Below are positions 1 to 8,411 of a stretch of DNA of 64,000 nt, piece by piece. The notes beneath the pieces are model-generated. The model worked only from the letters and a program-made list of their open reading frames with translations, had not been told where the DNA came from and made no database searches. The stretch lies in NCBI GenBank assembly GCA_003597945.1, contig QZJS01000053.1:1-64000 (forward strand), given 5' to 3'. The stretch comes from Desulfobacteraceae bacterium. Lineage in GTDB: Bacteria > Desulfobacterota > Desulfobacteria > Desulfobacterales > Desulfosalsimonadaceae. Each line of letters begins with the position of its first letter. Positions within the stretch are counted from its first letter, which is position 1. The translations under genes were made by a program, and so were the position numbers.

Positions 1-1340
1 AGTTTGGCGTTGCGCTTGTCCACCATGGACGCCCGCACATCAATGGCCTCGCTGGAATGCCCGTCCGGCCGGTGCTCGTTTCCGGAAACCATGACAAGGG
101 TGCGGCCGTTGCAGGGCAGGGCCCGGGGCGAAACCCCGTCCGATGCAAGAGCGTATCGCTTATAGGATGCGGGATCGTCTAAATCCGCGTCGGTGACGAT
201 ATACCGGTTAATCGCCGCAGGTATTAACAATGTTGAAGCCGTTACAAAAACGGAATCATTGAGATACTGGTCGGTCAGGATGACCACCGGCGTCTGGTAT
301 TTATCGGCCAGTTCAAATGCCCTTTGGGTAATCTCAAAGGCATCTTCGACCGTGGCCGGCGCAAACACAAACCGGGGGAACTCATCAGGGGCGGCCCGGA
401 TCACAAATAAAAGATCTCCCTGGCCGGTTCGGGTGGCCATGCCCGTGGCCGGTCCCGGTCGCTGGGCGTTGATGACCACGATGGGGGTTTCGGTGATGCC
501 CGCAAGCCCGAGCGCTTCGGTCATGAGACTAAATCCGCCGCCGGAAGTGGCGGTTATGGAACGCGCACCGGCAAATGAGGCCCCGATGATCATATTGATG
601 GCGGCAATTTCATCTTCGGCCTGTTCCACCACCAGATTCAGGTCTCTGGTAAATTCGGACAGATGCTGAATAATCCCCGTGGCCGGCGACATGGGGTAAA
701 ACGCGGCAAACCGGCAGTCCGCCGCAACCGAACCCAGGGCAAAGGCTTTTGCGCCGGTTAAGAGTTTGCCTTCGGGTTTTGTCGGAAATATCTCGGGAAT
801 TTTCCATTTAAAAGCGATATCAGCCGCGGCCTTAAAACCGAGATCAGCGGCCTTGATGTTGTCGGCCGCGACGGATGGGTCCTTTTTCTCAAACTGTTTT
901 TTCAACACGGCGGTAAGCAGATCAAAGGGCGCGCCCAGCAGCGAAAGGCAGGCCGACGCGGCAACGGTATTGGCCATGATCTTTCCCCCTGCCTGCTTTG
1001 CCAAAGCGTTTATGGGCAGACGCACCGCCGATTCGGCCGACGCGGATATCTCCTCATCCATGAGCATCAGACCGTCGGTTACAACCTCATGCCGGTGCAG
1101 ATCGTATGTTTTTGCATCCATGCATACCAGAAGGTGAACCGGCCGGCGCGGGGCCTGTATCGGCCGGTCGCTGATGCGGATCTGGAAAAAGCTGTGCCCG
1201 CCCCGGATGCGCGATTCAAAATCATTGATGGCCATGACGTAAAGGCCGGCCCCGTGACAGACCAGGCCCAGAAGATCTCCGACGGTCTGAATCCCTTGGC
1301 CGGCTTCGCCGCCGATGGTGACGGTGACATCAAAAGACAT
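1..1340 (-). CDS. korA: 2-oxoacid:ferredoxin oxidoreductase, fused gamma-alpha subunit (KorA-like), 3' end cut off
   Basis: The frame is open from an ATG at 1340 to the window edge and so is missing from the ORF track. A GGAGGAA ribosome binding site precedes the ATG. The first ~180 residues are the gamma domain, with the signature GGEAGQGIQT near the N-terminus. The alpha (pyrimidine-binding) domain follows, with FYPMSPATGI in place of the usual YPITPATP, and a stretch AINMIIGASFAGARS typical of the family. Such enzymes oxidise 2-oxoglutarate or related 2-oxoacids to acyl-CoA with ferredoxin as acceptor. The TPP-binding beta subunit should lie just outside the window, because this gene reads off the left end. 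The substrate (2-oxoglutarate or branched 2-oxoacid) cannot be fixed from this part. Confidence 0.88.
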   Translation of the reverse strand, partial: MSFDVTVTIGGEAGQGIQTVGDLLGLVCHGAGLYVMAINDFESRIRGGHSFFQIRISDRPIQAPRRPVHLLVCMDAKTYDLHRHEVVTDGLMLMDEEISASAESAVRLPINALAKQAGGKIMANTVAASACLSLLGAPFDLLTAVLKKQFEKKDPSVAADNIKAADLGFKAAADIAFKWKIPEIFPTKPEGKLLTGAKAFALGSVAADCRFAAFYPMSPATGIIQHLSEFTRDLNLVVEQAEDEIAAINMIIGASFAGARSITATSGGGFSLMTEALGLAGITETPIVVINAQRPGPATGMATRTGQGDLLFVIRAAPDEFPRFVFAPATVEDAFEITQRAFELADKYQTPVVILTDQYLNDSVFVTASTLLIPAAINRYIVTDADLDDPASYKRYALASDGVSPRALPCNGRTLVMVSGNEHRPDGHSSEAIDVRASMVDKRNAK

Positions 1341-1390
1341 ATTTTATTCCTCCTTTGGTCCGGTGGCGACAAAACGCCGGGTCTGTCAGG

Positions 1391-2155
1391 CTACCCGAAT
1401 AGATTGTCAAGGGCCATCATAATGATAAAACCGATCATAACGCCGTATGTCGCCTGCCGCGATTTTCCTCTTGAATGGGTTTCGGGAATAATCTCATCAC
1501 TGATGACAAAAAGCATGGCGCCGGCCGCATAGGCCAGGGCAAAAGGCAGAATCGGCTGAAAGACCGTCACCGCGCCGGCCCCCAACAACCCGCCCACCGG
1601 CTCCACCAGACCGGTCAGGGTCGCAATCCCGATGGCCTTCCAACGGGAATACCCCAGGCCGATCAACGGCAGGGCAACAGCCAGTCCTTCGGGCATATTC
1701 TGGAGACCGATGCCGATGGCAAGAGTGGTGCCGGCAGCGATATCGCCGGTGCCGAATCCTACGCCCACGGCCAGGCCCTCGGGAAAATTATGTATGGCAA
1801 TGGCGAAAACAAAAAGCCAGATCCGCTTTATATCGGACGCCGGTCCTTCGGGTCCTTTGAAAAAATGCTCATGGGGGAGCCATTTGTCAACCAGATCGAG
1901 TGAAATCGCGCCAAACAGGATTCCGGCCATGACCACGAAAACACCGTATCCGGGCCAGAGCAGATTGCCGGATTCAATACCGGGAACGATCAGAGAAAAC
2001 GCGGTAGCCGCCAGCATCACGCCGGCGGCGGCGCCGAGCATGATATTGAGCAGATTGCGGGAAACATCCTTGAAAAAAAGAACCGGCAGGGCCCCGATCC
2101 CCGTTCCCAGACCGGCCAGAAGACTGGCGATAAACCCGTAGATAAAAATCGTCAT
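1391..2155 (-). CDS. ZIP-family divalent metal transporter
   Basis: This 254-residue protein has about eight hydrophobic segments. It carries both ZIP metal-site motifs: HNFPEGLAVGVG in the fourth helix and QNMPEGLAVALP in the fifth. Another conserved stretch, SDEIIPETH, lies near the C-terminus. ZIP proteins move zinc, iron or manganese into the cytoplasm; the metal is not predictable here. The ATG at 2155 has an AAGGTGAG ribosome binding site. The gene lies 50 bases upstream of korA on the same strand, so the two may be cotranscribed, though no functional link is obvious. Confidence 0.9.
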   Translation of the reverse strand: MTIFIYGFIASLLAGLGTGIGALPVLFFKDVSRNLLNIMLGAAAGVMLAATAFSLIVPGIESGNLLWPGYGVFVVMAGILFGAISLDLVDKWLPHEHFFKGPEGPASDIKRIWLFVFAIAIHNFPEGLAVGVGFGTGDIAAGTTLAIGIGLQNMPEGLAVALPLIGLGYSRWKAIGIATLTGLVEPVGGLLGAGAVTVFQPILPFALAYAAGAMLFVISDEIIPETHSRGKSRQATYGVMIGFIIMMALDNLFG

Positions 2156-2263
2156 GTCTCACCTTTCAGGAAAACGGATACTGGTGTCCGCACAAATAAT
2201 ACTATTTGAAACAGCTTCTAAAAAATAATTATAATGCGCCCGATAAACAGCGGTAAACGGTAT

Positions 2264-3955
2264 CTATTCCCCGAGCCACAGCGGGGTCCCGGGTGATTCG
2301 GCCATCAATTTTTCCTGGGCGCCCATCAATGTCTTGAACCCGCCGCTCAGATTCCGGGAATCAAAACCGCTCTGTATTAAAATCCGGTGAGCGATATATC
2401 CCCGAAGGCCCACGGCGCAAAAGGGGATGTAGCGCTTTTTCGAATCCAGACCGGAAAGACGGCTCCGAAGCTCATGCAGCGGGATATGCAGGGCGCCGTT
2501 GATTTTACCCGATTGTTTCAATTCATCCCTGTTTCTGACATCCAGGAGAACGTCATTTTCCGGATCAAGCAGAGTAAACTCCTCCCAGTTGATATTGCGG
2601 ACATCGCCCCTGATCAGGTTGGCCGCGGCGAATCCGGCGATATTGACCGGGTCTTTGGCCGAGGAGTACGGCGGCGCATAAGCCAGTTCCAGCTCTTCGA
2701 GATGGAAAACCGTCATGGAACCATGAATGGCCGTGGCGATCACGTCGATGCGTTTGTCAACCCCTTCCCTGCCGAAGATCTGGGCGCCCAGGATGCGGCC
2801 GTTGTTGGGGGCGAACAGCAGTTTGATAGCCATCATCTCAGCGCCGGGATAGTATGACGCGTGGGACCCCGAATGGGTGTAGCTGACCAGGTACGGAATG
2901 TCTCTGGCCTTGAGGATTTTCTCGCTCAGCCCGGTGGATGCCAGGGTCGCGTCAAAAATCTTGACCACCGACGTCCCCAGCGTCCCCTTGAAGGTCGAAG
3001 AACGGCCCATGATATTGTCGGCCGCAATTCTCCCCTGTTTGTTGGCCGGACCCGCAAGGGGGGTTGTGGTGCGCCTGCCGGTAAGATAATCGAAAATTTC
3101 GGTTGCATCTCCCACCGCATAGATATCCGGGTCCGATGTGCGCATGGACGCGTCCACCCGGATGCCGCCCATGGGGCCGATCTCCAGGCCGGCATCCTTT
3201 GCCAGCCGGTTCTCGGGCCGGATGCCCACGCACACAATGGCCAGGTCGCAAACAAGACGACGGCCTTTTTCGGTTTCCACCGCCAGCCTTTTGCCGTCTT
3301 GCGCAAAGGATTTAATGCCGTCGGACCGGATGCAGTCCACCCTTTTTTCCTCCAGGTAGCCTTGCACCAGGCCGGCCATTTCATGATCCAGCAAGGGCAT
3401 GACGTGCTCCAGTCGCTCCACGATGGTGACGCCGACGCCCCGGTGGACCAGATTCTCGGCCATTTCCAGGCCGATGAATCCGCCGCCCACCACCACGGCG
3501 GATTCCGGCTTATTCCGGTCCACAAACGCCTTTATCCGGTCCATGTCGGGAATATTGCGGAGATTGAAGATATTTTCCAGCTCAATGCCGGCAAGCGGGG
3601 GCTTGACCGGCTCAGCCCCGGGGGCGAGCATCAGTTTATCGTAGGTCTCGGTGTAAGTCTTTCCGGATTCCAGATTTTTCACGGTAACGGTTTTTGCGGA
3701 TCGGTCAATGGACGCGACCTCGCAAAACACCCGGACATCAATGGCATAACGATTCCGGAAATCATCGGCGGTGGTGACCAGCAGATTCTGCCGTTTTTTG
3801 ATGATATCGCCGATATAATAGGGCAGTCCGCAATTGGCGAACGAGATGAATTCCCCTCTTTCAAACAAAATGATTTCCGCATGCTCATTAAGGCGTCTTG
3901 CACGGGCCGCGGCCGTGGCGCCGCCGGCCACGCCGCCGACAATCAAGAGTTTCAC
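2264..3955 (-). CDS. CoA-disulfide reductase / FAD-dependent pyridine nucleotide-disulfide oxidoreductase with C-terminal rhodanese domain
   Basis: The N-terminus has the FAD-binding motif GGVAGGATAAARARR. The single redox cysteine of the CoADR/NADH-peroxidase group lies in FANCGLPYYIGD (about residue 43). A central NAD-binding motif reads VVGGGFIGLEMAENL, and a second FAD motif ends in DIYAVGDA. The last ~100 residues are a rhodanese domain with the catalytic loop FCAVGLRG. Known members (CoADR-RHD, Npsr) reduce CoA disulfide, CoA persulfide or polysulfide with NADH, which fits a sulfur-metabolising anaerobe. The start is a GTG with AAAGGA upstream. 563 residues is the usual length for the fusion. 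Which sulfur substrate is used in vivo is inference. Confidence 0.9.
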   Translation of the reverse strand: MKLLIVGGVAGGATAAARARRLNEHAEIILFERGEFISFANCGLPYYIGDIIKKRQNLLVTTADDFRNRYAIDVRVFCEVASIDRSAKTVTVKNLESGKTYTETYDKLMLAPGAEPVKPPLAGIELENIFNLRNIPDMDRIKAFVDRNKPESAVVVGGGFIGLEMAENLVHRGVGVTIVERLEHVMPLLDHEMAGLVQGYLEEKRVDCIRSDGIKSFAQDGKRLAVETEKGRRLVCDLAIVCVGIRPENRLAKDAGLEIGPMGGIRVDASMRTSDPDIYAVGDATEIFDYLTGRRTTTPLAGPANKQGRIAADNIMGRSSTFKGTLGTSVVKIFDATLASTGLSEKILKARDIPYLVSYTHSGSHASYYPGAEMMAIKLLFAPNNGRILGAQIFGREGVDKRIDVIATAIHGSMTVFHLEELELAYAPPYSSAKDPVNIAGFAAANLIRGDVRNINWEEFTLLDPENDVLLDVRNRDELKQSGKINGALHIPLHELRSRLSGLDSKKRYIPFCAVGLRGYIAHRILIQSGFDSRNLSGGFKTLMGAQEKLMAESPGTPLWLGE

Positions 3956-4225
3956 GATGGGTTATCCTTTCGCAATGAATTTACAAACAGAGGTATCGGT
4001 CACTGCCATGTTTTCATATTTTCACAAATGATGGTTCCTTAAGAATGATATGGCCAAAATAACAGTTATCGCGTTGAAAAACAAGGCGCCTCTATTCCAC
4101 TCTTTGTTTTTCCGCCGAGACGGACGTATTTGGTTTAACCCCATCGGGAAAAAACAAATGCGGTGTTGCGCTGAAACCATCTTTTTGAGGGGTTTTTACA
4201 AAAAATTTGCCGAAGAGGAGCGCTC

Positions 4226-4813
4226 TTACTCTTTATCGGCGGTTTCAGACAGGATCAAGCCTTCGCCCGGGAAAACCTCGCGTTCGGATACGGGTGTTTT
4301 CCGGGTGGGCGCGGGCCATCGGCCGGGCTGCATGTCCGGGCCTTTTTCGGCTTCAGCAGACGGATATTTGTCTTTGATGGCGGGATGCTTTCGCAGGTCG
4401 ATGTTTCTGATCTCCACGGAAAACTCAATGGGAATGTTGTTGGGATCAAAGGTATAGATGGAGCAGATAAAGCCGTGGTCAATGACTTCCGAAACCCAGA
4501 ATCCGGCGGCTTCGATTTTATCCTTTAACTCCCAGAGGTTATCGTAATCCGAAACACCGAAGGATACGTGATCAAAGGAAAACGGACCGGCAACCGGGAC
4601 CCCGTGATCTTTTAATACGGCTTTTTTTGTGTCCGGCCATTCAAAAAACGCGACCATGTCGGTTTTAGATAATTCAAAAAAATAATGCCGGTACTTGCCG
4701 TTTCCGAGGCCGGCCACCAGCCGCATGCCCAGCAGGTCCCGCCAGTAGCGGATGGTGCCGTCCATGTCGCCGGTGGCAAACGCCAGATGATGAACGCCGG
4801 TAAATTGTGCCAT
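4226..4813 (-). CDS. VOC-family (glyoxalase/dioxygenase-like) protein
   Basis: The first ~135 residues form a vicinal-oxygen-chelate fold: it starts GVHHLAFATGDMDGTIRYWR and contains the second-module stretch DHVSFGVSDYDNLWEL and a late metal-side stretch ICSIYTFDPNNIPIEFS. The last ~55 residues are polar, proline-rich and not recognisable. The family includes glyoxalase I, ring-cleavage dioxygenases and metal-thiol resistance proteins, so no reaction can be named. The gene follows yedF by 3 bases on the same strand and is probably translated from the same mRNA, which may tie it to selenium or thiol chemistry. Confidence 0.78.
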   Translation of the reverse strand: MAQFTGVHHLAFATGDMDGTIRYWRDLLGMRLVAGLGNGKYRHYFFELSKTDMVAFFEWPDTKKAVLKDHGVPVAGPFSFDHVSFGVSDYDNLWELKDKIEAAGFWVSEVIDHGFICSIYTFDPNNIPIEFSVEIRNIDLRKHPAIKDKYPSAEAEKGPDMQPGRWPAPTRKTPVSEREVFPGEGLILSETADKE

Positions 4814-4816
4814 AAT

Positions 4817-5434
4817 TCAAAAACCCATGACCTTGTCGGCCAGCTGCATGGCGGTGACGATATCGAGCATGTTGGTGGTCTGACCGATTGCTTTTTGGTC
4901 CATAAGATCAAAATGGGTCAAACAGGTGCCGCACACCAGAATAACTATGCCTTCTTTTTCAAGGGCCGTCAATTCCGAAAGTACTTCAGAACCGGATACG
5001 GTCAGTTTGACGCCGTTGTTTAAAAACACCAGACGCCACAGTTCCCGGCCCAGTTCCCGGCAGGTTTTGATAAAGCTGATCATCAGTTTTTTGCCGAGTT
5101 CATCATCTCCGAATCCGATCCGGTCGGTGGTGATCATGACCATGATTTTTTTTTCGGTGCTTTCCGGACATATGGCCGGCCCCGCCTCTTTAGCGGGTTC
5201 TGAAGATAGTTTTGCCGGCGATCCGGAACCGGTGCGTCCCGTGATCCGGAAATTTTCGCCATCCCGGTCAATATCTGTTTCATAGGATCGGGATTCAAGA
5301 AACCGGGTGACATTCTGCTTTGCCGCGTCATTATCGACGATGATTACGATTTGACCGGGTTTTTCCTTTTCAAGGGCATCGCGTGTCAGCAGGACAGGCG
5401 CCGGGCATGCCAGTTTTCGTGCGTCAATTTCCAT
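4817..5434 (-). CDS. yedF: Sulfurtransferase-like selenium metabolism protein YedF
   Basis: The N-terminal ~75 residues are a TusA-like domain with the conserved active-site motif LACPAPVLLT. A linker follows, then a C-terminal DsrE/DsrF-like half (IMVMITTDRIGFGDDELGKK onward) with an internal Cys in VCGTCLTHFDL. This two-domain layout is that of YedF, a marker of organisms that make selenophosphate and selenoproteins, although its exact reaction is unknown. The gene is divergent from a LysR regulator of the type found next to selenium-metabolism genes, separated by a 208-base AT-rich promoter region. No SelA/SelB/SelD gene is inside the window. Confidence 0.88.
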   Translation of the reverse strand: MEIDARKLACPAPVLLTRDALEKEKPGQIVIIVDNDAAKQNVTRFLESRSYETDIDRDGENFRITGRTGSGSPAKLSSEPAKEAGPAICPESTEKKIMVMITTDRIGFGDDELGKKLMISFIKTCRELGRELWRLVFLNNGVKLTVSGSEVLSELTALEKEGIVILVCGTCLTHFDLMDQKAIGQTTNMLDIVTAMQLADKVMGF

Positions 5435-5580
5435 TATGATTTTTCTCCATTTTTTTTACCGCTTCGCAAAATGATTCGCTGTCGTTTTTTTTGCTACCGT
5501 CTGTTTCGTTACCGTCTTGTCATATTAACGGTTTCATAATAAAATATTATATGCTATACATCTATATTTCAAATTCAAAA

Positions 5581-5610
5581 TTTCAATGATATTTTTAGAA
5601 ACCATTGAAA
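5581..5610. promoter_or_regulatory. Candidate LysR operator (inverted repeat) between yedF and the LysR gene
   Basis: TTTCAATG and CATTGAAA form a perfect 8-base inverted repeat separated by 14 bases, within an AT-rich divergent intergenic region directly upstream of the LysR gene. LysR proteins typically bind such dyads between themselves and a divergent target. The assignment is positional inference only. Confidence 0.4.
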
Positions 5611-5642
5611 ATATCAATTATTGACGTTGGGGGAGATTGTTT

Positions 5643-6569
5643 ATGGATGTGTGGCATCTGAAAATTTTTAAAGAGGTGGTGGAACGTAAAAGTTTTTCCC
5701 ATGCGGCCAAAGCGGTTAACCTGACGCAGCCCACGGTGAGCAGCCATATCAAGGAACTGGAAAACCATTTCGGTTGCCGTCTGCTGGATCGTCTCGGCAG
5801 GCAGGCCCTGCCGACCCGGGCAGGCGAATTGCTCTATACCCACGCGGCAAAAATACTGGCGCAGTTTGCGGAAACCGAGTCAGTCATGGCCGGATTTTTA
5901 GGAAAGATCAGCGGCCAACTGACCATCGGCGGGAGCACCATACCCGGCGGTTACATACTGCCACGAGTCATCGGCCGGTTTCTCAACCGACATCAGAACG
6001 TTCATATTTCATTAATTGTCGGCGATACGGAGCAGATTATCGAGGATATTCTCTCGTCTAAACTCGAAATCGGAATCGTGGGCGCCAGAATCGAAACCGG
6101 GCGAATCATCCAGACCCGGCTGATCGAAGACGACATGCGACTGATTGTGCCGGAAAACCATAAATGGGCGGGCAAAAAACAAGTCAGCCTGAACATGATG
6201 CTCAGGGAACCGTTCATCATAAGGGAAAATGGGTCCGGAACCCGAAAAACCCTCCAACAGCGTCTGACGGAAACCGACGGTGACATCAGTAGGCTCAATA
6301 TCATTGCCGAAATGGGAAGCACGGCCGCGGTGATCCAGGGCATCAAGAACAACATCGGCATCTCCATTCTCTCACCCATTGCGGTGGCTGAAGAATTGGC
6401 CGCCGGCACCCTCAAGGCCCTGACCGTAAACGGCATGCGCTTAAAACGGCATTTTTATCTGACCGTCCACCAGGACCGCGCCGCATCCCCGCTGTGCGCG
6501 GCGTTCACCGATTTTCTCAAACAAATGTTTTCAGCGGAAAAACAGGAACGGGCTTTATCATATGACTGA
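5643..6569 (+). CDS. LysR-family transcriptional regulator, selenium-metabolism-associated type
   Basis: The N-terminal winged HTH is clear (MDVWHLKIFKEVVERKSFSHAA, then LTQPTVSSHIKELE), followed by the periplasmic-binding-like effector domain of LysR proteins. The ORF track begins at a TTG two codons upstream, but a GGGGGAG ribosome binding site is best placed for the ATG at 5643. Its divergent position next to yedF matches the LysR subgroup that accompanies selenium genes. It probably controls yedF and the VOC gene. The effector is unknown. Its stop codon lies inside trmJ (8-base overlap), so the two are translationally coupled. Confidence 0.85.
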   Translation: MDVWHLKIFKEVVERKSFSHAAKAVNLTQPTVSSHIKELENHFGCRLLDRLGRQALPTRAGELLYTHAAKILAQFAETESVMAGFLGKISGQLTIGGSTIPGGYILPRVIGRFLNRHQNVHISLIVGDTEQIIEDILSSKLEIGIVGARIETGRIIQTRLIEDDMRLIVPENHKWAGKKQVSLNMMLREPFIIRENGSGTRKTLQQRLTETDGDISRLNIIAEMGSTAAVIQGIKNNIGISILSPIAVAEELAAGTLKALTVNGMRLKRHFYLTVHQDRAASPLCAAFTDFLKQMFSAEKQERALSYD

Positions 6570-7332
6570 AAAAATAAATCCGGATCATGTCGCCATCGTA
6601 TTAAACCGACCGCGATATCCGGAAAATATCGGTTCCGCGGCAAGAGCCATCAAAAACATGGGTTTTTCCCGTCTTATGGTGGTGGATCCGGAAAATTACG
6701 ACATGGGAAAAATTCAACGGCTGGCCACCCACGCGGCCAAAGATGTGGTGGAGGGCATCAAGTTGTTTGCGGATCTGGGAACGGCGCTGTCGTCTTTTCA
6801 TTATGTGGTTGGCACCACCGCACGGATGGGCGCACAGCGGCAGATGGTGTCGTCGCCGACGGAACTTGCGTCAAAATTGATCGCGGTTGCCGCAGAAAAT
6901 CAGGTGGCCGTTGTTTTCGGTTCCGAGGATCGGGGGCTAACCAATGACGACATCCGCCTCTGCCATGCCCTGATCAATATCCCCACCGCGGATTTTGCTT
7001 CCCTCAACCTGGCCCATGCCGTCATGATCGTGTGTTACGCATTATTTAACGCGAGCCGGCCCGCAACAAAGACCTTTGTTCCCCGCCTGGCCACCCGGCA
7101 CGAACTCGACGGCATGTACGAGCAGGTCCGGGAGATCCTGGTTCGCATCAATTACATTCTGCCCGAAAACCCGGATTACTGGATGAACAAGATCCGGTTT
7201 TACCTCTCCCGGCTCCCCTTGAGGGCCAGGGAAGTCGCCGTGATCCGCGGCATCTGCCGACAGATCGACTGGTACGGTAAAAAATGCTATCAGGACGGCC
7301 GGGACGACCGAAACCCTGAATCCGCTTCATAA
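6562..7332 (+). CDS. trmJ: TrmJ-type tRNA/rRNA 2'-O-methyltransferase (SPOUT family)
   Basis: A SPOUT methyltransferase of 256 residues. It has the N-terminal signature VLNRPRYPENIGSAARAIKN, the SAM-binding knot motif VVFGSEDRGLTNDDI and the second knot motif INIPTADFASLNLAHAV. TrmJ methylates the 2'-O of nucleotide 32 in tRNA using S-adenosylmethionine. The C-terminal ~75 residues are a helical extension, as in TrmJ. The start overlaps the LysR stop (ATGACTGA). Function as TrmJ rather than another TrmH-like enzyme is likely but not certain. Confidence 0.85.
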   Translation: MTEKINPDHVAIVLNRPRYPENIGSAARAIKNMGFSRLMVVDPENYDMGKIQRLATHAAKDVVEGIKLFADLGTALSSFHYVVGTTARMGAQRQMVSSPTELASKLIAVAAENQVAVVFGSEDRGLTNDDIRLCHALINIPTADFASLNLAHAVMIVCYALFNASRPATKTFVPRLATRHELDGMYEQVREILVRINYILPENPDYWMNKIRFYLSRLPLRAREVAVIRGICRQIDWYGKKCYQDGRDDRNPESAS

Positions 7333-7347
7333 CCTTTCATACCCCAT

Positions 7348-8370
7348 TTACGCCCCGTAATATTGTCGATACCATGCGATAAATCGCCTGATGCCTTCTT
7401 CAATGGGCGTTTGCGGCCGGAACCCGACCGCTTCATATAAATCATCGATATCCGCATAGGTCGCCGCCACATCCCCGGGCTGGAGATCAAGAAAAACCTT
7501 GTCGGCTTTCCGGTCCAGGGCTTCCTCGATGGTCTCGATAAATTTCAGCAGGCCCACGGGCCGGTTGTTGCCGATATTGTAGATGCGATACGGCGCATAA
7601 GAGGTTCCCGGGTCGGGTGCGTCTCCGGACCACCCAGGATCAGGGGCGGGGAGTTGTTTCATGACCCGGGCAACACCTTCCACAATATCGTCGATATAGG
7701 TAAAATCCCGCTTCATGTTGCCGTGGTTGAAGACCTGGATGGGTTGCCCGGAAAGAATCGCCTTTGTGAAAAGAAAAAGCGCCATGTCCGGCCTCCCCCA
7801 TGGTCCGTAAACCGTGAAAAACCGCAAACCCGTGCAGGGAAGACCATAGAGGTGACTGTAAGTGTGTGCCATCAGCTCGTTTGACTTTTTGGTGGCCGCA
7901 TACAGGGATACCGGATGATCGACATTATGATGTACGGAAAATGGCATGGCGGTGTTGGCCCCGTAAACCGAACTGGATGAGGCGAACACCAGGTGTCTGA
8001 CGCCATGATGCCGGCAGCATTCCAGGATATTGACGAATCCGGCAAGATTGGCGCTGACATAGGCATGAGGATTGGTCAGGGAATATCTTACCCCGGCCTG
8101 GGCCGCCAGGTTGACCGCCACGTCCACGGGTTCGGATGCAAAGATTTTTTCAAGCCCGGAAAGATCACACAGATCCGTCCGGAAAAATGTAAACCCCTTG
8201 TAAGGTTCAAGCAGCGCCAGCCGATTCTCCTTCAACCCGACATCATAATAGGCGTTCATATTATCGATGCCGGTGACGCGCACCCCCGCCTCAAGCAGAT
8301 GCCGGCTCAGATGAAAGCCGATAAAACCGGCCGCGCCGGTCACCAGTGCATGGTTAACATTTAAATCCAT
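7348..8370 (-). CDS. NAD-dependent epimerase, UDP-glucuronate 4-epimerase-like
   Basis: An extended short-chain dehydrogenase with the Rossmann motif [14 protein letters not shown], the catalytic triad element [15 protein letters not shown] (YxxxK), and the substrate-loop stretches [14 protein letters not shown] and [14 protein letters not shown]. These are characteristic of UDP-glucuronate 4-epimerases, which make UDP-galacturonate for surface polysaccharide. Length (340) is normal. The ATG at 8370 has AGGTG upstream. It is convergent with trmJ (15-base gap) and downstream of pepA. No glycosyltransferases surround it, so the polysaccharide served is unknown. Confidence 0.85.
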   Translation of the reverse strand: MDLNVNHALVTGAAGFIGFHLSRHLLEAGVRVTGIDNMNAYYDVGLKENRLALLEPYKGFTFFRTDLCDLSGLEKIFASEPVDVAVNLAAQAGVRYSLTNPHAYVSANLAGFVNILECCRHHGVRHLVFASSSSVYGANTAMPFSVHHNVDHPVSLYAATKKSNELMAHTYSHLYGLPCTGLRFFTVYGPWGRPDMALFLFTKAILSGQPIQVFNHGNMKRDFTYIDDIVEGVARVMKQLPAPDPGWSGDAPDPGTSYAPYRIYNIGNNRPVGLLKFIETIEEALDRKADKVFLDLQPGDVAATYADIDDLYEAVGFRPQTPIEEGIRRFIAWYRQYYGA

Positions 8371-8411
8371 TGATCACACCTGCCTTTGATTAATGTATCC
8401 AGTAAAAAGGC

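Noticed and set aside
2861-4042. 393-codon plus-strand ORF
   Set aside because: Antisense shadow of the CoA-disulfide reductase gene.
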